Assembly: GCA_963995505.1 (NCBI GenBank) | Contig: OZ023187.1 | Span: forward strand, 7,775,176 to 7,839,175 | Direction: 5' to 3' | DNA length: 64,000 bases | Source: Hypericum androsaemum | Taxonomy: Eukaryota > Streptophyta > Magnoliopsida > Malpighiales > Hypericaceae | Part shown: in pieces, positions 32,211 to 43,911 of the stretch | How positions within the stretch are numbered: position 1 is the stretch's first letter | How the letters are laid out: each line of letters opens with the position of its first letter | Made by a program: the position numbers and the translations under genes | The notes under the pieces: generated by a model | What the model saw: only the letters and a program-made list of their open reading frames with translations | What the model was told of the DNA's origin: nothing | Database searches by the model: none

Positions 32211-32485
32211 TGTCACGTGTATCAAGTGATAATAATTGGGAATGAATAGGTTTTGGAGTAGGTGACCTGTCGTCTGGGTTTAGACAGGGAAATTGGTATT
32301 GGGCTTTGGGTGACAGCTGGCCCAGGTTGTAGTGAGGTACTATATATACAAATGTACATAGCTATAGTGATATTCCAGAAAATTGCCGATAAATGGTTAC
32401 ATATTTTCCCTTATATTCTCATCTATCTCTTCCTCTAACTCTTCTTTCTAATTCTTCCTTCTTGATATTGTTCTTGGACGTGACA
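32211..32485 (+). repeat. Element F 5' LTR
   Basis: 275 bp, with inverted ends tgtcacgt...acgtgaca and a TATA-like tatatatacaaatg near 32,341. No partner LTR is in the window. Confidence 0.8.
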
Positions 32486-32524
32486 AGTTGATATCAGAGC
32501 CACTCGACCTCGGTAGGTTCGTGT

Positions 32525-33965
32525 ATGATACGTATGGGAGAAATGGATGTCCAAATTTGCGCTTTGGAACAAGAACTTTGGCTGGAAACAGAACGACGCC
32601 TGAAGCAGGGTGAAGAGTCCTCGCGAGTCGTAGAGGAGCAAGCAAAGAAAATTGATGCAGCATTGACCAAAATCGATGAGAACGCGATGAACTTAACCCG
32701 AATGGAGTCGCAAATGGCAGAAATGATGGAGATGATGAGGTCACTTAATGCGACTAGGGCACCATCGGAGGACCGGAGATCTCCCATGTTGCCCTTGCCA
32801 ACAGAGGTATCGCAAGACAGGAGCGAGCATAGTAGGTCAAAGACAGAGATAGCTAGTGGCTTCTTGCAACTGGAGGTTGGGGATGTGCTTCGTCTCAGGA
32901 GGAATCAAGAAAATTTTCAGGTAACCCTCCCATTCCCAAATTAGAGATTCTAATTTTACTGGTATAAACCCTAGGTTTTGGGTTCGAATGTATGAGAAGT
33001 ATTTTCACTTGAACCGCATTCCTGAGGATAAGAATGTGACTCTTAGTGCAGTTACTTGGACGAAAAGGCTGATGTCTAGTACATGTCGTGGACTGTGAAC
33101 CGGGAGAGGATTAGCTGGGTAGATTTTACAAAGGCCCTTTTATGCTAGGTTTGGGAAATAAGGGTATGATTTAGTGGTTCAAGAATTTAATCAATTAACA
33201 CAAAATGGAAGCGTAAAGGGATATGTGAGCAACTTCGAGGAATTGAAGGCCTTGATACTGGTCGAGAATAGTTTCTTAACTGATAAGTATTTTATCTCGA
33301 GCTTTATTGGGGGTTTGGATGATGATGTTAAGGCGATGGTACTAGCTGCAAACCATACAACCATATTCGATGCTATGAGGTTGGCCAGACTAAGTGAAGC
33401 TGCCATGAGGGCTATGTTCAAGAAGAAGCAATTGTACAAGTCAATGAAAAATTATGGAACTTCGTCTTCTTATAGTGAAAGTTCAAACAAATTTGGTAAT
33501 AACAAATTTGGGAATTCTTGTTCTTCATATTCTGGAGGAGTTAGGAGTAGTGGTAGTGACTCTTATGCAGCTAGCAGCAAGAATAGCTCTGGTAACAACT
33601 TCAAGAAGAATCTGAATTGCTATACATGTGGTGAGAGGTACTCTAGGGGTCATGTTTATGCTGAAAAGAAGAAATCAACCCTGAATATGTTAGAGGAAGA
33701 TGACTTTGAGTGGACTAAGGGTGTGCAGGGTAGTGAGAATATATCTTGTGATGATGAGTTAGAGAATTTCTCAGCAATTCTGTCTTTGCAAGTTGTGGAA
33801 GCAATAGACAATGACATTTGTAGTGGGACCTTGAAGGTGATGGGAAAGTGCAAAAATAAATACTTATTGGTGTTGTTGGACTCGGGAAGTACTTTCAGTT
33901 TTGTAGACAATGCAATTGTGCAACATTTGGCCACTGCGGGGAACAAAAATTTCAGAGTGACTTGA
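32525..33965 (+). pseudogene. Gypsy gag and protease of element F
   Basis: An opening frame of 139 codons from ATG 32,525 has a coiled-coil-like Glu/Arg-rich N-terminus and MAEMMEMMRSL. After about 230 bp of broken sequence a second frame (33,174-33,965) gives the gag core (VKGYVSNFEELKAL, SSFIGGLDDDVK), Ser/Asn-rich linker, a zinc knuckle CYTCGERYSRGHVY whose last Cys is replaced by Tyr, and the protease active site VLLDSGSTFSFVD near residue 242. Capsid and protease of the particle; broken between the two frames and again at 33,965. Confidence 0.85.
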
Positions 33966-34726
33966 GGATTCCAAAGTTGGGTGGATATGACATGGTTTTG
34001 GGAATGGATTGGATGAAAGGGGATAAGCCGGGGTACTCTGTAGAGTTTGATTTCTGGGCTATGCAGGTAACTATTAAAAAGATTGGCAAGCAGACTATTT
34101 TGAAGTTAATGTCCAAAGAGGAAGTGCAGCAGTTCCAGACCAAGAATTCAACTCCTGCTACTGGTTTAGCTCTTATGGAGTGCAGCCAAGTCCAGAAAGG
34201 TAGGGGAGTAGGCTTGGAGGAGATCTTTTGGCTCGTTGAAGACATTGAGAAAGAGTCCCAGTTGACATGTGAAGTTGAGGACCCTGATATATTGGCACTC
34301 TTGCGAGAGTATGAGGATATCTTTGCTGAACCAGCCATATTGCCACCTCCTAGAGTACGTGACCATGAGATCCCATTAAAAATTGGTGCTGAACTTGTCA
34401 GTATATGCCCTTACAGGTACTCTCACTATCAGAAGAAGAAGATTGAAAATCAGGTACAAGCTTTACCTGACTCTAAGTTCATTCAACCAAGTAAGAGTCC
34501 TTTTACTTCTCCCATATTACTGGTTAAGAAAAAGGTTATATCAAAGTTGCTAGGCTTGGACTTTGTCATTAGCTATAGGAAGGGGAAACAAAATGTGGTT
34601 ATAGACGCACTTTCGAGGAAGAATTTTACTAAAGTAGAAGCTTATGTGATATCAGTAGCTCAACCACATTGGATGACAGAAGTGATTACATCCTACCAGA
34701 ATGATGAAGAAATTCAAGCCATATAA
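33962..34726 (+). pseudogene. Gypsy pol of element F with reverse transcriptase core deleted
   Basis: The frame overlaps the end of gag-protease in another register. It carries the protease-RT linker (VLGMDWMKGDKPG), then LREYEDIFAEP and PYRYSHYQKKKIENQV, then SPFTSPILLVKKK. It then jumps directly to KLLGLDFVISYRKGKQNVVIDALSRK, which belongs after RNase H. The polymerase core with its YxDD motif and most of RNase H, several hundred codons, are missing without loss of frame. It cannot reverse transcribe. Confidence 0.85.
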
Positions 34727-35241
34727 TCAGCCTTACTCAATGATCTAACATCCAAACCTGGGTTTCAACTTAGTGGTGAGTTGATTAAGTACAAAGGACG
34801 AATCATGGTGGGAAAGAGTGGTGATGTGAGAACTCAATTAGTGAAAGAATTACACAGATCAGCTGTTGGAGGCCACTCTGGAATTGATGGCAGTTACCAG
34901 AGAATTAAGAGATTATTCTATTGGCCAGGGATGAAGTAGAGTGCGCAAAAGGCGGTAGCCAAATGTTCAGTTTGTATGCAGTGTAAAAGTGAAAATGTAG
35001 CTTCTCCAGGATTATTTCAACATCTGCCAATTCCTGAAGGAGCATGGCAAGACATATCACTTGATTTCATTGAAGAGCTGCCCATATCTCAGAAGAAGGA
35101 CATGATACTAGTAGTGGTGGATAGATTTACCAAGTATGCGCATTTCTTGTCCTTGTCTCATCTATTTACGGCCTTGCAGGTGGAAAAATCATTGTTGCAT
35201 GGAGTCTACAAGTTGCACGGACTTCCCCAAAGCATGATTTG
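34727..35241 (+). pseudogene. Gypsy integrase N-terminal fragment (element F)
   Basis: After a stop at 34,724-34,726 the same protein continues to the zinc-binding HHCC region (LHRSAVGGHSGIDGSYQRI, YWPGMK, CSVCMQCK) and the first catalytic stretch (WQDISLDFIEELP, VVVDRFTKYAHF). A TAG lies at 34,937-34,939 within the zinc region. The sequence is cut after KLHGLPQSMI, before the remaining catalytic residues. Confidence 0.8.
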
Positions 35242-35852
35242 TTAAATTAAGTTTTGAAGAGATATAATCATATCAATTGTGTTCAATTTTTATCTAAGTT
35301 TAGAATTTGAAAAATAAGTATCATTTATAGTTAACTGAATCTCAACGATAAACAGTCAGTCTTTAACTGTCGTATCTAATCAAAATTATATCAATCGTAA
35401 AAAAGATAACTAATTATTAAATATAAACGATAAACTATATCTAGAATGTTATGATTGGGGAGAGAAAATATTGATGTTAGTAAATGGTTCGTATTGACCG
35501 TTTAAATCGTAATCAACCAATAACAGTAAATAAAGAATTACCAAAAATCAGATGCTCATAACCAAAATTTTTTAAATTAACTCTTAATTAATTCAATAAT
35601 AATGGAAATAACAGGAATATTTGGTCCATCTCGTAGTTTTATAAGAATGTCTCGAAACACTTGGGGTGAAACAATTGTTTAATACAAATTTTCCACCGCA
35701 ACTGAATAAGAATTTTACCAAAAATTATTTCGCTTAGCGGTACAAGGTGTAAAACGATTTGACGGAGGTAGAAAATTTAAATTCTAACAAAAGTGTACTT
35801 CTCGGTTTAAATTTACCTATAAAAAAAATTGGATGAAAATTTTGGAAGTACA
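35242..35852. repeat. Spacer block between elements F and E
   Basis: No gene. It matches 44,745-45,350, 48,655-49,725 and 53,570-54,535. It includes a tRNA-like SINE-type stretch at about 35,730-35,815 (gcttagcggtacaaggtgtaaa ... aaatttaaattc), also present in the sister blocks, and the uninterrupted MITE target atgattggg near 35,450. Confidence 0.65.
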
Positions 35853-36547
35853 TGTTGTTTGTTCGGAGTGGTGTACTTGATTAGGATCTACTTCAGTCGA
35901 GGCAAGTGTTGGACACTTTCTCCGTAAGACGAGATTGCCCCGTATATTTCAGTGCGGTACGGGCTTAGGCAATCGTCCCCAAGATACAACGACTGTTTAG
36001 GGTATTTCCAAGAACGTTGCACACGTATTTCAAAACTTTTGGGCAAACCCTTATATACCCAGAACTTTTGGGACTCTTTTCTAGATGAAGAACGGGGGGA
36101 GAGGAGAAGACAACAATGCTAGGAGGTGCATGTGCTGCTGGGATCAGGAAATGGCAAGGAGGGCACGCCTATTTATAGGCTGGAGGAGGCAGGGAGGCAG
36201 CCACCCCAAAGGGACGCGTCCGCTCGGCCAACAGGTTGTCTGGCTGCGCTCGTGGCCCTTCGGTGGCTTCGAGACCCTTTTAGGCGCGCCAGGCTGCACT
36301 CGTGACCCTTCGGAGGCTTCTGGATCCTTCCAGGCGCTCCAGGCTGCACTCGTGACCCTTCGCGAAGGATTTCGCAGCCCTTCGGCCTTCTGGAAGTCTC
36401 CCGGATTTTCCAGCCCGTCGTGCCTCTTCGGCGGCCAACCTAAAGGCGCTCGCAGCTCCTCCTCGCTTCGGTAGCTGCGCAGCTACCTCCGGGCCCGGGA
36501 AAAATACTTAAGGCTCCTCCACAAAGCGCCCATTGCGAGCGCGTGCG

Positions 36548-36586
<39 letters not shown>

Positions 36587-36802
36587 ACGGTGCTTCGCAC
36601 CGTCCTCACAGGCAGCTAGCGGTGGGTCAGCCTTTGGGTAGCCAATCAAGTTGAGAGGCAAGGAGGGGAATTCCTTATAAACAAGGAAATCCTCCTTGCT
36701 CTAATCAATGTGGTATTGCCCCATTCATTTCCCTTTTGGGCCTCCACTTTGGGCCTTTCCACTTTGGGCCAAATGCATTAAAAAATGCATTCAAACCCAA
36801 CA
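35853..36802 (-). repeat. Element E 3' LTR
   Basis: 950 bp. It contains a 50-bp tandem repeat (starts at 36,242, 36,292 and 36,342; ggctgc(a/g)ctcgtg) and a (gctcgt)n microsatellite at about 36,545-36,584 that is almost absent from the other LTR. The purine-rich tract on the minus strand abuts it at 36,803-36,815. Confidence 0.9.
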
Positions 36803-37345
36803 ATCCCCCACATGAATGATGTTTAATGCATGCAGACTCTAATCGAAAGTTCTGACGTGTTATTATTGCATCGAGACAGGTAGCTTGCGGCTTTGAACCT
36901 TCTCTAGTAATATGTTATCGGATTTACTTGCTGCTCGGTGAACGCGATGTTTTGAACCGTCAGCTTTTGGTGTAAACTAAGATAATAACATTTACACAAT
37001 AATATCCCTAGTATATTTAGGTTCTCACGTTGTGTCCGTTTCGGCCATGGACCGTATCTTGGATTCATAAGTGTTTTTCCCATTTGAAGCGGCCTCACTT
37101 CACACTTACATAGGTGATCTCCTATCAGGAGTATCCTGCCATACTCCACCTTAATCAAGGTATAGGAATCATTAAAAGCGTAATGCTTATCCTTACCACA
37201 CCTCTGCAGGTTAATACCTGGGCAGCTTCTGAGAATGAGATAGTTTCCAGGTGATTCACTGAACCCTCCATAACTTAGTTGTCTCATTGAACCAAGTTTG
37301 TGAGATCTCCACTCATCATGGTTGAGTTACCGCTATGGACGTTCT
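36803..37345 (-). other. Untranslated region between pol and 3' LTR of element E
   Basis: A 543-bp stretch with no recognised domain. A 127-codon open frame (36,904-37,287) is present but has no match that I know. Its length and place suggest an RNA-level role or neutral spacer. Confidence 0.4.
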
Positions 37346-40300
37346 TTAGTGTGTGGATTTTAATCCCATTCCCCTTACTGCGTTGTACATTTGATCTCTA
37401 TTGATTCCTTTTGTAAAAGGATCAGCTAAGTTGTCCTTGGACTTTACATAGTTAATGGTGATCACCCCACTAGAGATCAACTGTCTAACGGTATTGTGTC
37501 TCCGATGGATATATCGAGACTTTCTGTTGTACAATGTACTTTGTGCTCTCCCGATTGCAGACATGCTATCACAATGTATCAATACGGGAGGTACTGGTTT
37601 ACTCCAGCACGGAATATCCTCTAGGAAGTTTCTGAGCCATTCAGCTTCTTCCCCAGCTTTGTCTAGTGCTATAAACTCCGACTCTATGGTGGATCGAGCT
37701 ATGCATGTTTGTTTAGAGGACTTCCAAGACACAGCTCCTCCTCCTATGGTGAATACGTATCCACTCGTAGATTTGGAGTCCTTAGTGTCTGATATCAAGT
37801 TTGCATCACTGTATCCTTCTAATACAGCTGGATATTTAGCATAATGTATGCCATGGCTTATGGTATGTTTTAAATACCGTAAAACCCTTTCCAGAGTTAG
37901 CCAGTGATCCTTCCCTGGATTACTTGTGAATCTACTAAGTTTACTAACTGAGTACGCAATATCGGGACGAGTGCAGTTTGTTAAATACATCAAGCTCTCG
38001 ATAAATTGCGCATACTTCAGTTGCGATACTGGATCCCCTCGATTCTTTGCTAAGTGTAGATTCAAATCTACTGGAGTCTTAACCGGAGGTTTGTCGAAAG
38101 CTTCAAACTTCTTGAGCACGCTTTCCACGTAGTGGGATTGTGTCAAGATAATTTCGTCAGCTTTCCTAGAAATTTTTATTCCTAGTATGACGTCTGCCAG
38201 ACCCATATCTTTCATGTCAAAGTGGTTCTTTAACATGTTCTTAGTTTTCACAATAACCTCTTTATTGCTTCCCATAATTAGTAAGTCATCTACATAGAGA
38301 CATACAATTACGTAAGCTTCAGGTGTGCCCTTAATGTAAACACATTTATCGCACTCATTGATCTTAAATCCATTTGACAACATTGTTCTGTCAAATTTCT
38401 CGTGCCACTGTTTCGGCGCTTGTTTTAGCCCGTATAGTGACTTGACTAGTCGACATACTTTATGTTCTTGACCGGGAGCCACAAACACTTCAGGTTGCTC
38501 CATGTATATCTCCTCTTCCAGTTCTCCATTTCGAAAAGCTATTTTTACGTCCATTTGGTAGATCTCGAGGTTATAGAGTGCTGCAACAGCTATGAGTACT
38601 ATAATCGATGTGATTCTTGTGACCGGTGAATACGTGTCAAAGAAATCATATCCCTCCTTCTGCTTGAACCCCTTAGCTACCAATCGAGCTTTGTACTTGT
38701 CGATTGATCCATCAGCTTTGTATTTCCTTTTTAGGATCCACCTGCATCCCAAAGGTTTGCAGCCCGGTGGAAGATCCACGATTTCCCACGTGTGGTTTTG
38801 CATAATGGATTCTATCTCACTATTGATAGCTTCCTTCCAGAGAGGAGCATCTGGACTGGACAATGCCTCTTGGATTGTCCTAGGTTCATCTTCTAACGCA
38901 TAGGTTAGATAGTCCGGACCGAAAGATTTGGTCACCTTCGTCCGTTTACTACGTCTAGTTTCATCATCTTTCTGATTTGACCCTTGCGTAGTCTCGTGAG
39001 CCCTTTTCTTCAGACTTGCTTCCTTTCTTTCCTTATTAGGAAAGCTATCTTCAAAAAACGTTGCGTTCCTTGATTCTATGACCATTCCCGTGTTTATCTC
39101 AGGGTTTTCAGATTTATGCACCAAGAATCGATAAGCACTACTATTTTGCGCATATCCGATAAAGATGCAATCAATGGTCTTGGGTCCTATTCGCACATGC
39201 TTAGGCTTAGGTACTTCGACCTTTGCTAGGCACCCGCACACTTTAAGGTAACCGTAGGAAGACTTCCTTCCTTTCCATAGTTCATATGGGGTTTTATCCC
39301 TTTTCTTGTGTGGCAATTTGTTTAGAATGTGGTTAGCTGAGAGCACAGCTTCCCCCCACATATTCTGGGGTAAGCCCGAGCTAATCAACATAGCGTTCAT
39401 CATCTCCTTAAGAGTTCGATTTTTGCGTTCAGCTACGCCATTCGATTGAGGTGAGTATGGAGCCGTCGTCTGATGAATAATGCCATGTTCTTGACAGAGT
39501 TCCTCAAACAGAGCTACATATTCTCCTCCTCGATCACTTCGGATCATTTTGATTTTCACGCTGAGTTGATTTTCAACCTCATTCTTATATCTCTTAAAAG
39601 CATCAAGAGCTTCGTCTTTGCCCTTTAGGAGATATACGTAACAGTATCTCATGCAATCATCGATAAACGTGATGAAGTATTTTTTCCCACCTTTAGTTTG
39701 CACGTGTTTCATATCGCAAGTGTCCGTATGAATTAATTCTAAAGGCGTAGTACTTCTTTCCACCGAATGGAAAGGTGCTTTAGTCATTTTAGCCTCCATA
39801 CATACTTCACATTTATCGGATGGGTTGAACTCTAGATTCGGTAATAAATTTAAACTTACTAACTTTCTTAGCGAGTTTAGATTTACGTGTCCTAATCTAC
39901 CATGCCATAAATTAGAACACTCGGCCAAGTAAGAAGAAGCATTAACTTTATTTTCACCGTTAAAGGTGCGATGTACAGTTATTACATTCATCTTAAATAG
40001 CCCCCTTTCTAGATAACCCTTTCCAATGAATTGACCCACTTTGGTCAGTACAAACTTATCAGCCTCAAATACAAGCTTAAGACCGGCTTTGCTTAACAGT
40101 GAGCCAGAGACTAAGTTCTTGCGGAAGTCCGGAACATGCAGCACATCCTTGAGGGTCAGCTCCTTTCCTGAGGTCAGCTTCAGGACCACTTTTCCCAGAC
40201 CGATGATCTTGGACGTTGCGGAGTTTCCCATGAACAGCTTTCGGCCGGTAATTGGGATATAGTTCGAGAACATCTCCTTGTCCGAGCAGACGTGGCGGGT

Positions 40301-41211
40301 AGCTCCAGTGTCTACGAACCACTCTCTCGGATTGTGCACCAGGTTAGCTTCAAACACCACAGCTGACAGATCCATCTGGGACAAGTCATCAGCCAGGTTA
40401 GCCCTTCCTTGGTCCTCCTTCTTCGGCTGGCGACAGTCCTTAGCCATGTGTCCGGGTTTGCCGCAGTTGTAGCAGTTGCCCTTGATCTTTTTCTTCTTGG
40501 GCTCTTGCTTCTCCTGCTTATCCCCGGACTTCTTCCTCTTCTTGCTACCTTTTCCCTCGGCGAGGTGCACGGTAGTCTCGGGGTTGGCCTTGCCTTGCTT
40601 GACTTCGGACTTTCGATTGTCTTCCTCGATCCTAAGTCTCACAATCAGGTCTTCTAGGCCCATGTCCTTCCTCTTGTGCTTGAGGTAGCTCTTGAAATTC
40701 TTCCATAGCGGGGGGAGCTTCTCTATCATTGTAGCTACTTGGAAGGACTCGCTGAGTTGCATCCCTTCGGCTTGGATCTCATGAAGGATCAACTGCAACT
40801 CTTGCACTTGGTCGATGACCTTCTTGGAGTCCACCATCTTGAAGTCGAGGAATCGTCCGACGATGAATTTCTTTGTCCCGGCATCCTCCGTTTTGTACTT
40901 CTTCTCAAGTGAACTCCACAGCTCTTTAGCGGTCTTAGCTTCCGCGTAGACATTGTAGAGCGTATCGTCTAGTCCATTCAGGACGTAGTTCCGGCATAGG
41001 AAGTCGCTGTGACTCCATGCATCGAGGGCGTTGATCTTCTGTTGATCTGCCTCATTTCTTCTTTCAAGAATCGGACCAGGTTGAGCGTCGTCAGGTAGAA
41101 CAACATCTTCTGTTGCCACCTCTTGAATTCAGTACCGTTGAACTTGGCCAGCCTTTCGGCGTGGACAGTTCCCGGAACCGCTGGCACTGGTGCTGAGCTT
41201 GTCGATGCCAT
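37346..41211 (-). pseudogene. Copia gag-pol polyprotein of element E, one frameshift
   Basis: ATG at 41,211 starts MASTSSAPVPAVPG, with the gag opening [14 protein letters not shown]. The frame changes by one base near 41,065, after which a single open frame of more than 1,200 codons runs to 37,346. Counted from its upstream limit at 41,119: gag core to about 200, CCHC knuckle [14 protein letters not shown] at 216-229, protease [11 protein letters not shown] near 270, pre-integrase zinc region [10 protein letters not shown]...CEVCMEAK, integrase core ([27 protein letters not shown]), reverse transcriptase with [11 protein letters not shown], RNase H ([25 protein letters not shown]). All catalytic residues that I can check are present. 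This is the best preserved retroelement protein in the window. Confidence 0.93.
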
Positions 41212-41239
41212 CTTCAAGTACACGATCTCGTCTTACGAT

Positions 41240-42193
41240 TGTTGTTTGTTCGGAGTGGTGTACTTGATTAGGATCTACTTCAGTCGAGGCAAGTGTTGGA
41301 CACTTTCTCCGTAAGATGAGATTGCCCCATATATTTCAGTGCGGTACGGGCTTAGGCAATCGTCCCCAAGATATAACGACTGTTTAGGGCGTTTTCAAGA
41401 ATGTTGCACAGTATCTCGAAACTTTCGGGCGAACCCTTATATACCCAAAACTTTCGGGACTCTTTTCTAGATGAAGAACGGGGGGAGAGGAGAAGACAAC
41501 AATGCTAGGAGGTGCATGTGCTGCTGGGATAAGGAAATGGCAAGGAGGGCACGCCTATTTATAGGCTGGAGGAGGCAGGGAGGCAGCCACCCCGAAGGGA
41601 CGCGTCCGCTCGCCCAACAGGCTGTCTGGCTGCGCTCGTGGCCCTTCGGTAGCTTCTGGACCCTTCCAGGCGCGCCAGGCTGCGCTCGTGACCCTCCGGA
41701 GGCTTCTGGATCCTTCCAGGCGCTCCAGGCTGCGCTGGAGCCCTTTCGCGACGGATTTCACAGCCCTTCGGCCTTCTGGAAGTCTCCCAGATTTTCCAGC
41801 CCGTCTTGCCTCTTCGGCGGCCAACCTGAAGGCGCTCGCAGCTCCTCCTCGCTTCGGTAGCTGCGCAGCTGCCTCCGGGCCCGGGCAAAATACTTAAGGC
41901 TCCTCCAGCTCCTCGCGACGATGCGCACGTACGAAGTGTCAAGTGCGCCACAAAGCGCCCATTGCAAAATATGTGCGTGTGCTCGTGCTCGAACGGTGCT
42001 TCGCACCGTCCTCGCAGGCAGCTAGCGGTGGGTCAGCCTTTAGGTAGCCAATCAAGTTGAGAGGCAAGCAGGGGAATTCCTTATAAACAAGGAAATCCTC
42101 CTTGCTCTAATCAATGTGGTTTTGCCCCATTCATTTCCCTTTTGGGCCTCCACTTTGGGCCAAATGCATTAAAAAATGCATTCAAACCCAACA
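41240..42193 (-). repeat. Element E 5' LTR
   Basis: 954 bp, carrying the promoter for leftward transcription. It has an extra ctcctcgcgacgatgcgcac segment near 41,910-41,930 not seen in the 3' LTR. The long open frame crossing each LTR is a by-product of its GC-rich composition. Confidence 0.9.
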
Positions 42194-42920
42194 GTACATG
42201 TATTGCAGAAATCTCTAACGAATTTATGACTAGGCATAATATGCCAATGGAATGTATCATGATGGTAGTCAAAGATAGATAACCTTAGAAACAACACATA
42301 GAAAAGTACTTATTTTCTTTTGGTTATGTAGATAAATTTTAGGACAATTTTTTTTAAGTGTTAGAATGAGATAACCCAAAAATTAATTTGAAAAATAATA
42401 AAAAATTTATGTATCTAATAGTAATTGAAAAAATTATGATTAATGTTTTCCTATATAATTAATTCATTTACCCAGATTTCTTTGCTTTTAATGTGAATCG
42501 GGCTTGAAGTTTGGCTCAAAGTTGCTGTACAATACTTGTTACATCCCAAAGTAAGACAAAAAATAAGCATTCTCCAGTGCACGATAATAATGTTTAAATA
42601 TGCTGGAGCCGTATAAAATTAATCCAGTCATTTATTTAAATGCTGTATTTTTTTCCACTTTGACTTCCCAAAATGCTGTGTTGGCAAAAGATTGGAAGTA
42701 TTCAATCCTCTTAACTAAGTACGATGTTGTACCAGAAGAGGAAAGAACCGTTCAACTCCAAGAGGACCCTGTCCCCCTTCCTAGTAAGGTACAACGGCGT
42801 CGTTTGCGTCTTTGAATATTTCTCTTCAATGTCCTGTCAAGTTGGAGCAGGTAATTGTCGTCCATGTCCAAGTCCACGAAATGCACAGCATCATAACAGG
42901 TAGTTTGAGCGGGATCATCA
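42194..42920. repeat. Spacer right of element E and downstream of U1
   Basis: 42,194-42,480 continues the spacer block that element E interrupted. 42,480-42,920 lies 3' of the U1 stop; one minus-strand frame (YDAVHFVDLDMDDNYLLQL, about 42,835-42,890) is open but not clearly coding, and I see no continuation of the ULTRAPETALA C-terminal half. Confidence 0.5.
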
Positions 42921-42927
42921 CACTGTA

Positions 42928-43911
42928 CTAAATTCTAGGAATATTTCTCTTCCACACCGGCACCTTCTCGTTGTTGATGATCACCCAGATGTGGTGTGAC
43001 CATTTGCTGCCCCCTTCCCGCTCCACATGATTCTCAAACTCGGGAGGAGTTATTTTCTCTGTGGAAAACCATAACAGCTTTGTGATATGTTCGTACATGC
43101 CTAGAATTTAGTTCATGTGATCAGCTCTATTAGATATCACTCGGAAGGTATGAACAATAGAAAAACATGACCAGAATGCTGTAACAGTGAAATCTACGGA
43201 ACTTCTTTAGGAATGAATAGGTTAGGGTCTTGGTCCAAATATTTACATCCAAATTCTCGATTTAGAGGTTTGACCAATTTTATGTTCTAGACCCTGCAGA
43301 ATTTTTATTTGAGGATCCATATTTGGACAAGTTATAGGTTAGACACTACTCGTGAATCCGATAAATTATCGAACAATTCTATGCGACAACTCGAAGGACA
43401 TGATGCGGGTGTGTTGGGTCGGGTTGGGCTGACTAGGTAATTGTTTTCCTATATTCGGGCCAGGCTGGACCGAAGGGTGGATTGCGGTCATCTCTTTATG
43501 GAATATGGTCTAGTTGACGTGTTACTTCTCCACATCAGCCAGACTATTTTCGTTTGATTCGAGAAAACTAAATTACCTAAATGAGAAAAATATGTGTCAC
43601 TGATCTGGTGATTTGTATAACTGGGCTACTTTAATGCAAATCTGAAATACAATTGTTACCTGAGTGCAATTAACCCAAAAGAAAATCTAGTAATGCTTGC
43701 CTTTGTCGCACCTTGCGTTGCACAAACATTGTTTCTCAAACTTGCCACTCGTATAAATTCGAAGGATTCCAATAAAATCACCATATATTTTGCTGGTGCA
43801 TCCACACTTCATTTCTACGTAGTCGACAAATAATTTATCATCAAGAGAAATAAGTTCTTCCAATTCAAGGCCAAAATAATTCAACTTTTTCGAGGATTTG
43901 TTGTTAGCCAA
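42928..43911 (-). pseudogene. U1: ULTRAPETALA-like SAND-domain gene, start codon lost
   Basis: Exon 1 (43,701-43,911) encodes ELEELISLDDKLFVDYVEM, KCGCTSKIYGDFIGILRIY and CLCNARCDK; exon 2 (42,928-43,058) encodes KITPPEFENHVEREGGSKW and SHHIWVIINNEKVPVWKRN, then stops. From recall of the family, this matches the N-terminal half of plant ULTRAPETALA (CGCTSHRYGD, CDEDKLTPAAFEKH, WKNNVWVI blocks), a SAND-type chromatin regulator acting with trithorax factors in meristem control. The start codon is TTG where U2 and U3 have ATG, and the splice donor is GC (AAAG|GCAAGC) instead of GT. The acceptor CCACAG is intact. The C-terminal half of the family is missing. Confidence 0.75.

Larger units (their letters stand above)
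32211..35241 (+). mobile_element. Element F: truncated Ty3/gypsy retrotransposon
   Basis: The 5' LTR is 32,211-32,485 (tgtcacgtg...acgtgaca), followed by primer site gatatcagagcc (one change from the initiator-Met sequence). Gag, protease, a deleted reverse transcriptase region and the start of integrase follow in gypsy order. There is no 3' LTR: similarity ends at 35,241 and ordinary spacer follows (gttaaattaagttttgaag, as at 48,655). The missing end and part of the target were lost together. Confidence 0.9.
35853..42193 (-). mobile_element. Element E: nearly intact Ty1/copia retrotransposon
   Basis: The target duplication gtaca lies at 35,848-35,852 and 42,194-42,198; sister blocks show the empty site (near 45,350 and 49,725). 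The LTRs are 35,853-36,802 (950 bp) and 41,240-42,193 (954 bp), unusually long and GC-rich for this window and roughly 93% alike by eye in the parts compared. The polyprotein is open apart from one frameshift near its start. Only about 28 bp lie between the 5' LTR and the gag start codon, and no initiator-Met primer site is visible there. About 540 bp of non-coding sequence separate pol from the 3' LTR. Confidence 0.95.

Noticed and set aside
32435..32787. Three overlapping minus-strand frames near element F
   Set aside because: They are antisense to the gypsy gag frame and LTR and have no features of their own.
36085..36474. A 129-codon frame repeated at 41,471-41,860
   Set aside because: It occurs twice only because it lies in both LTRs of element E. 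It is GC-rich repeat sequence with no domain, and the 50-bp tandem repeat makes up part of it.
42600..42815. A 71-codon plus-strand frame downstream of U1
   Set aside because: It lies 3' of and antisense to U1, has no recognised domain and is not shared by the U2 or U3 unit.
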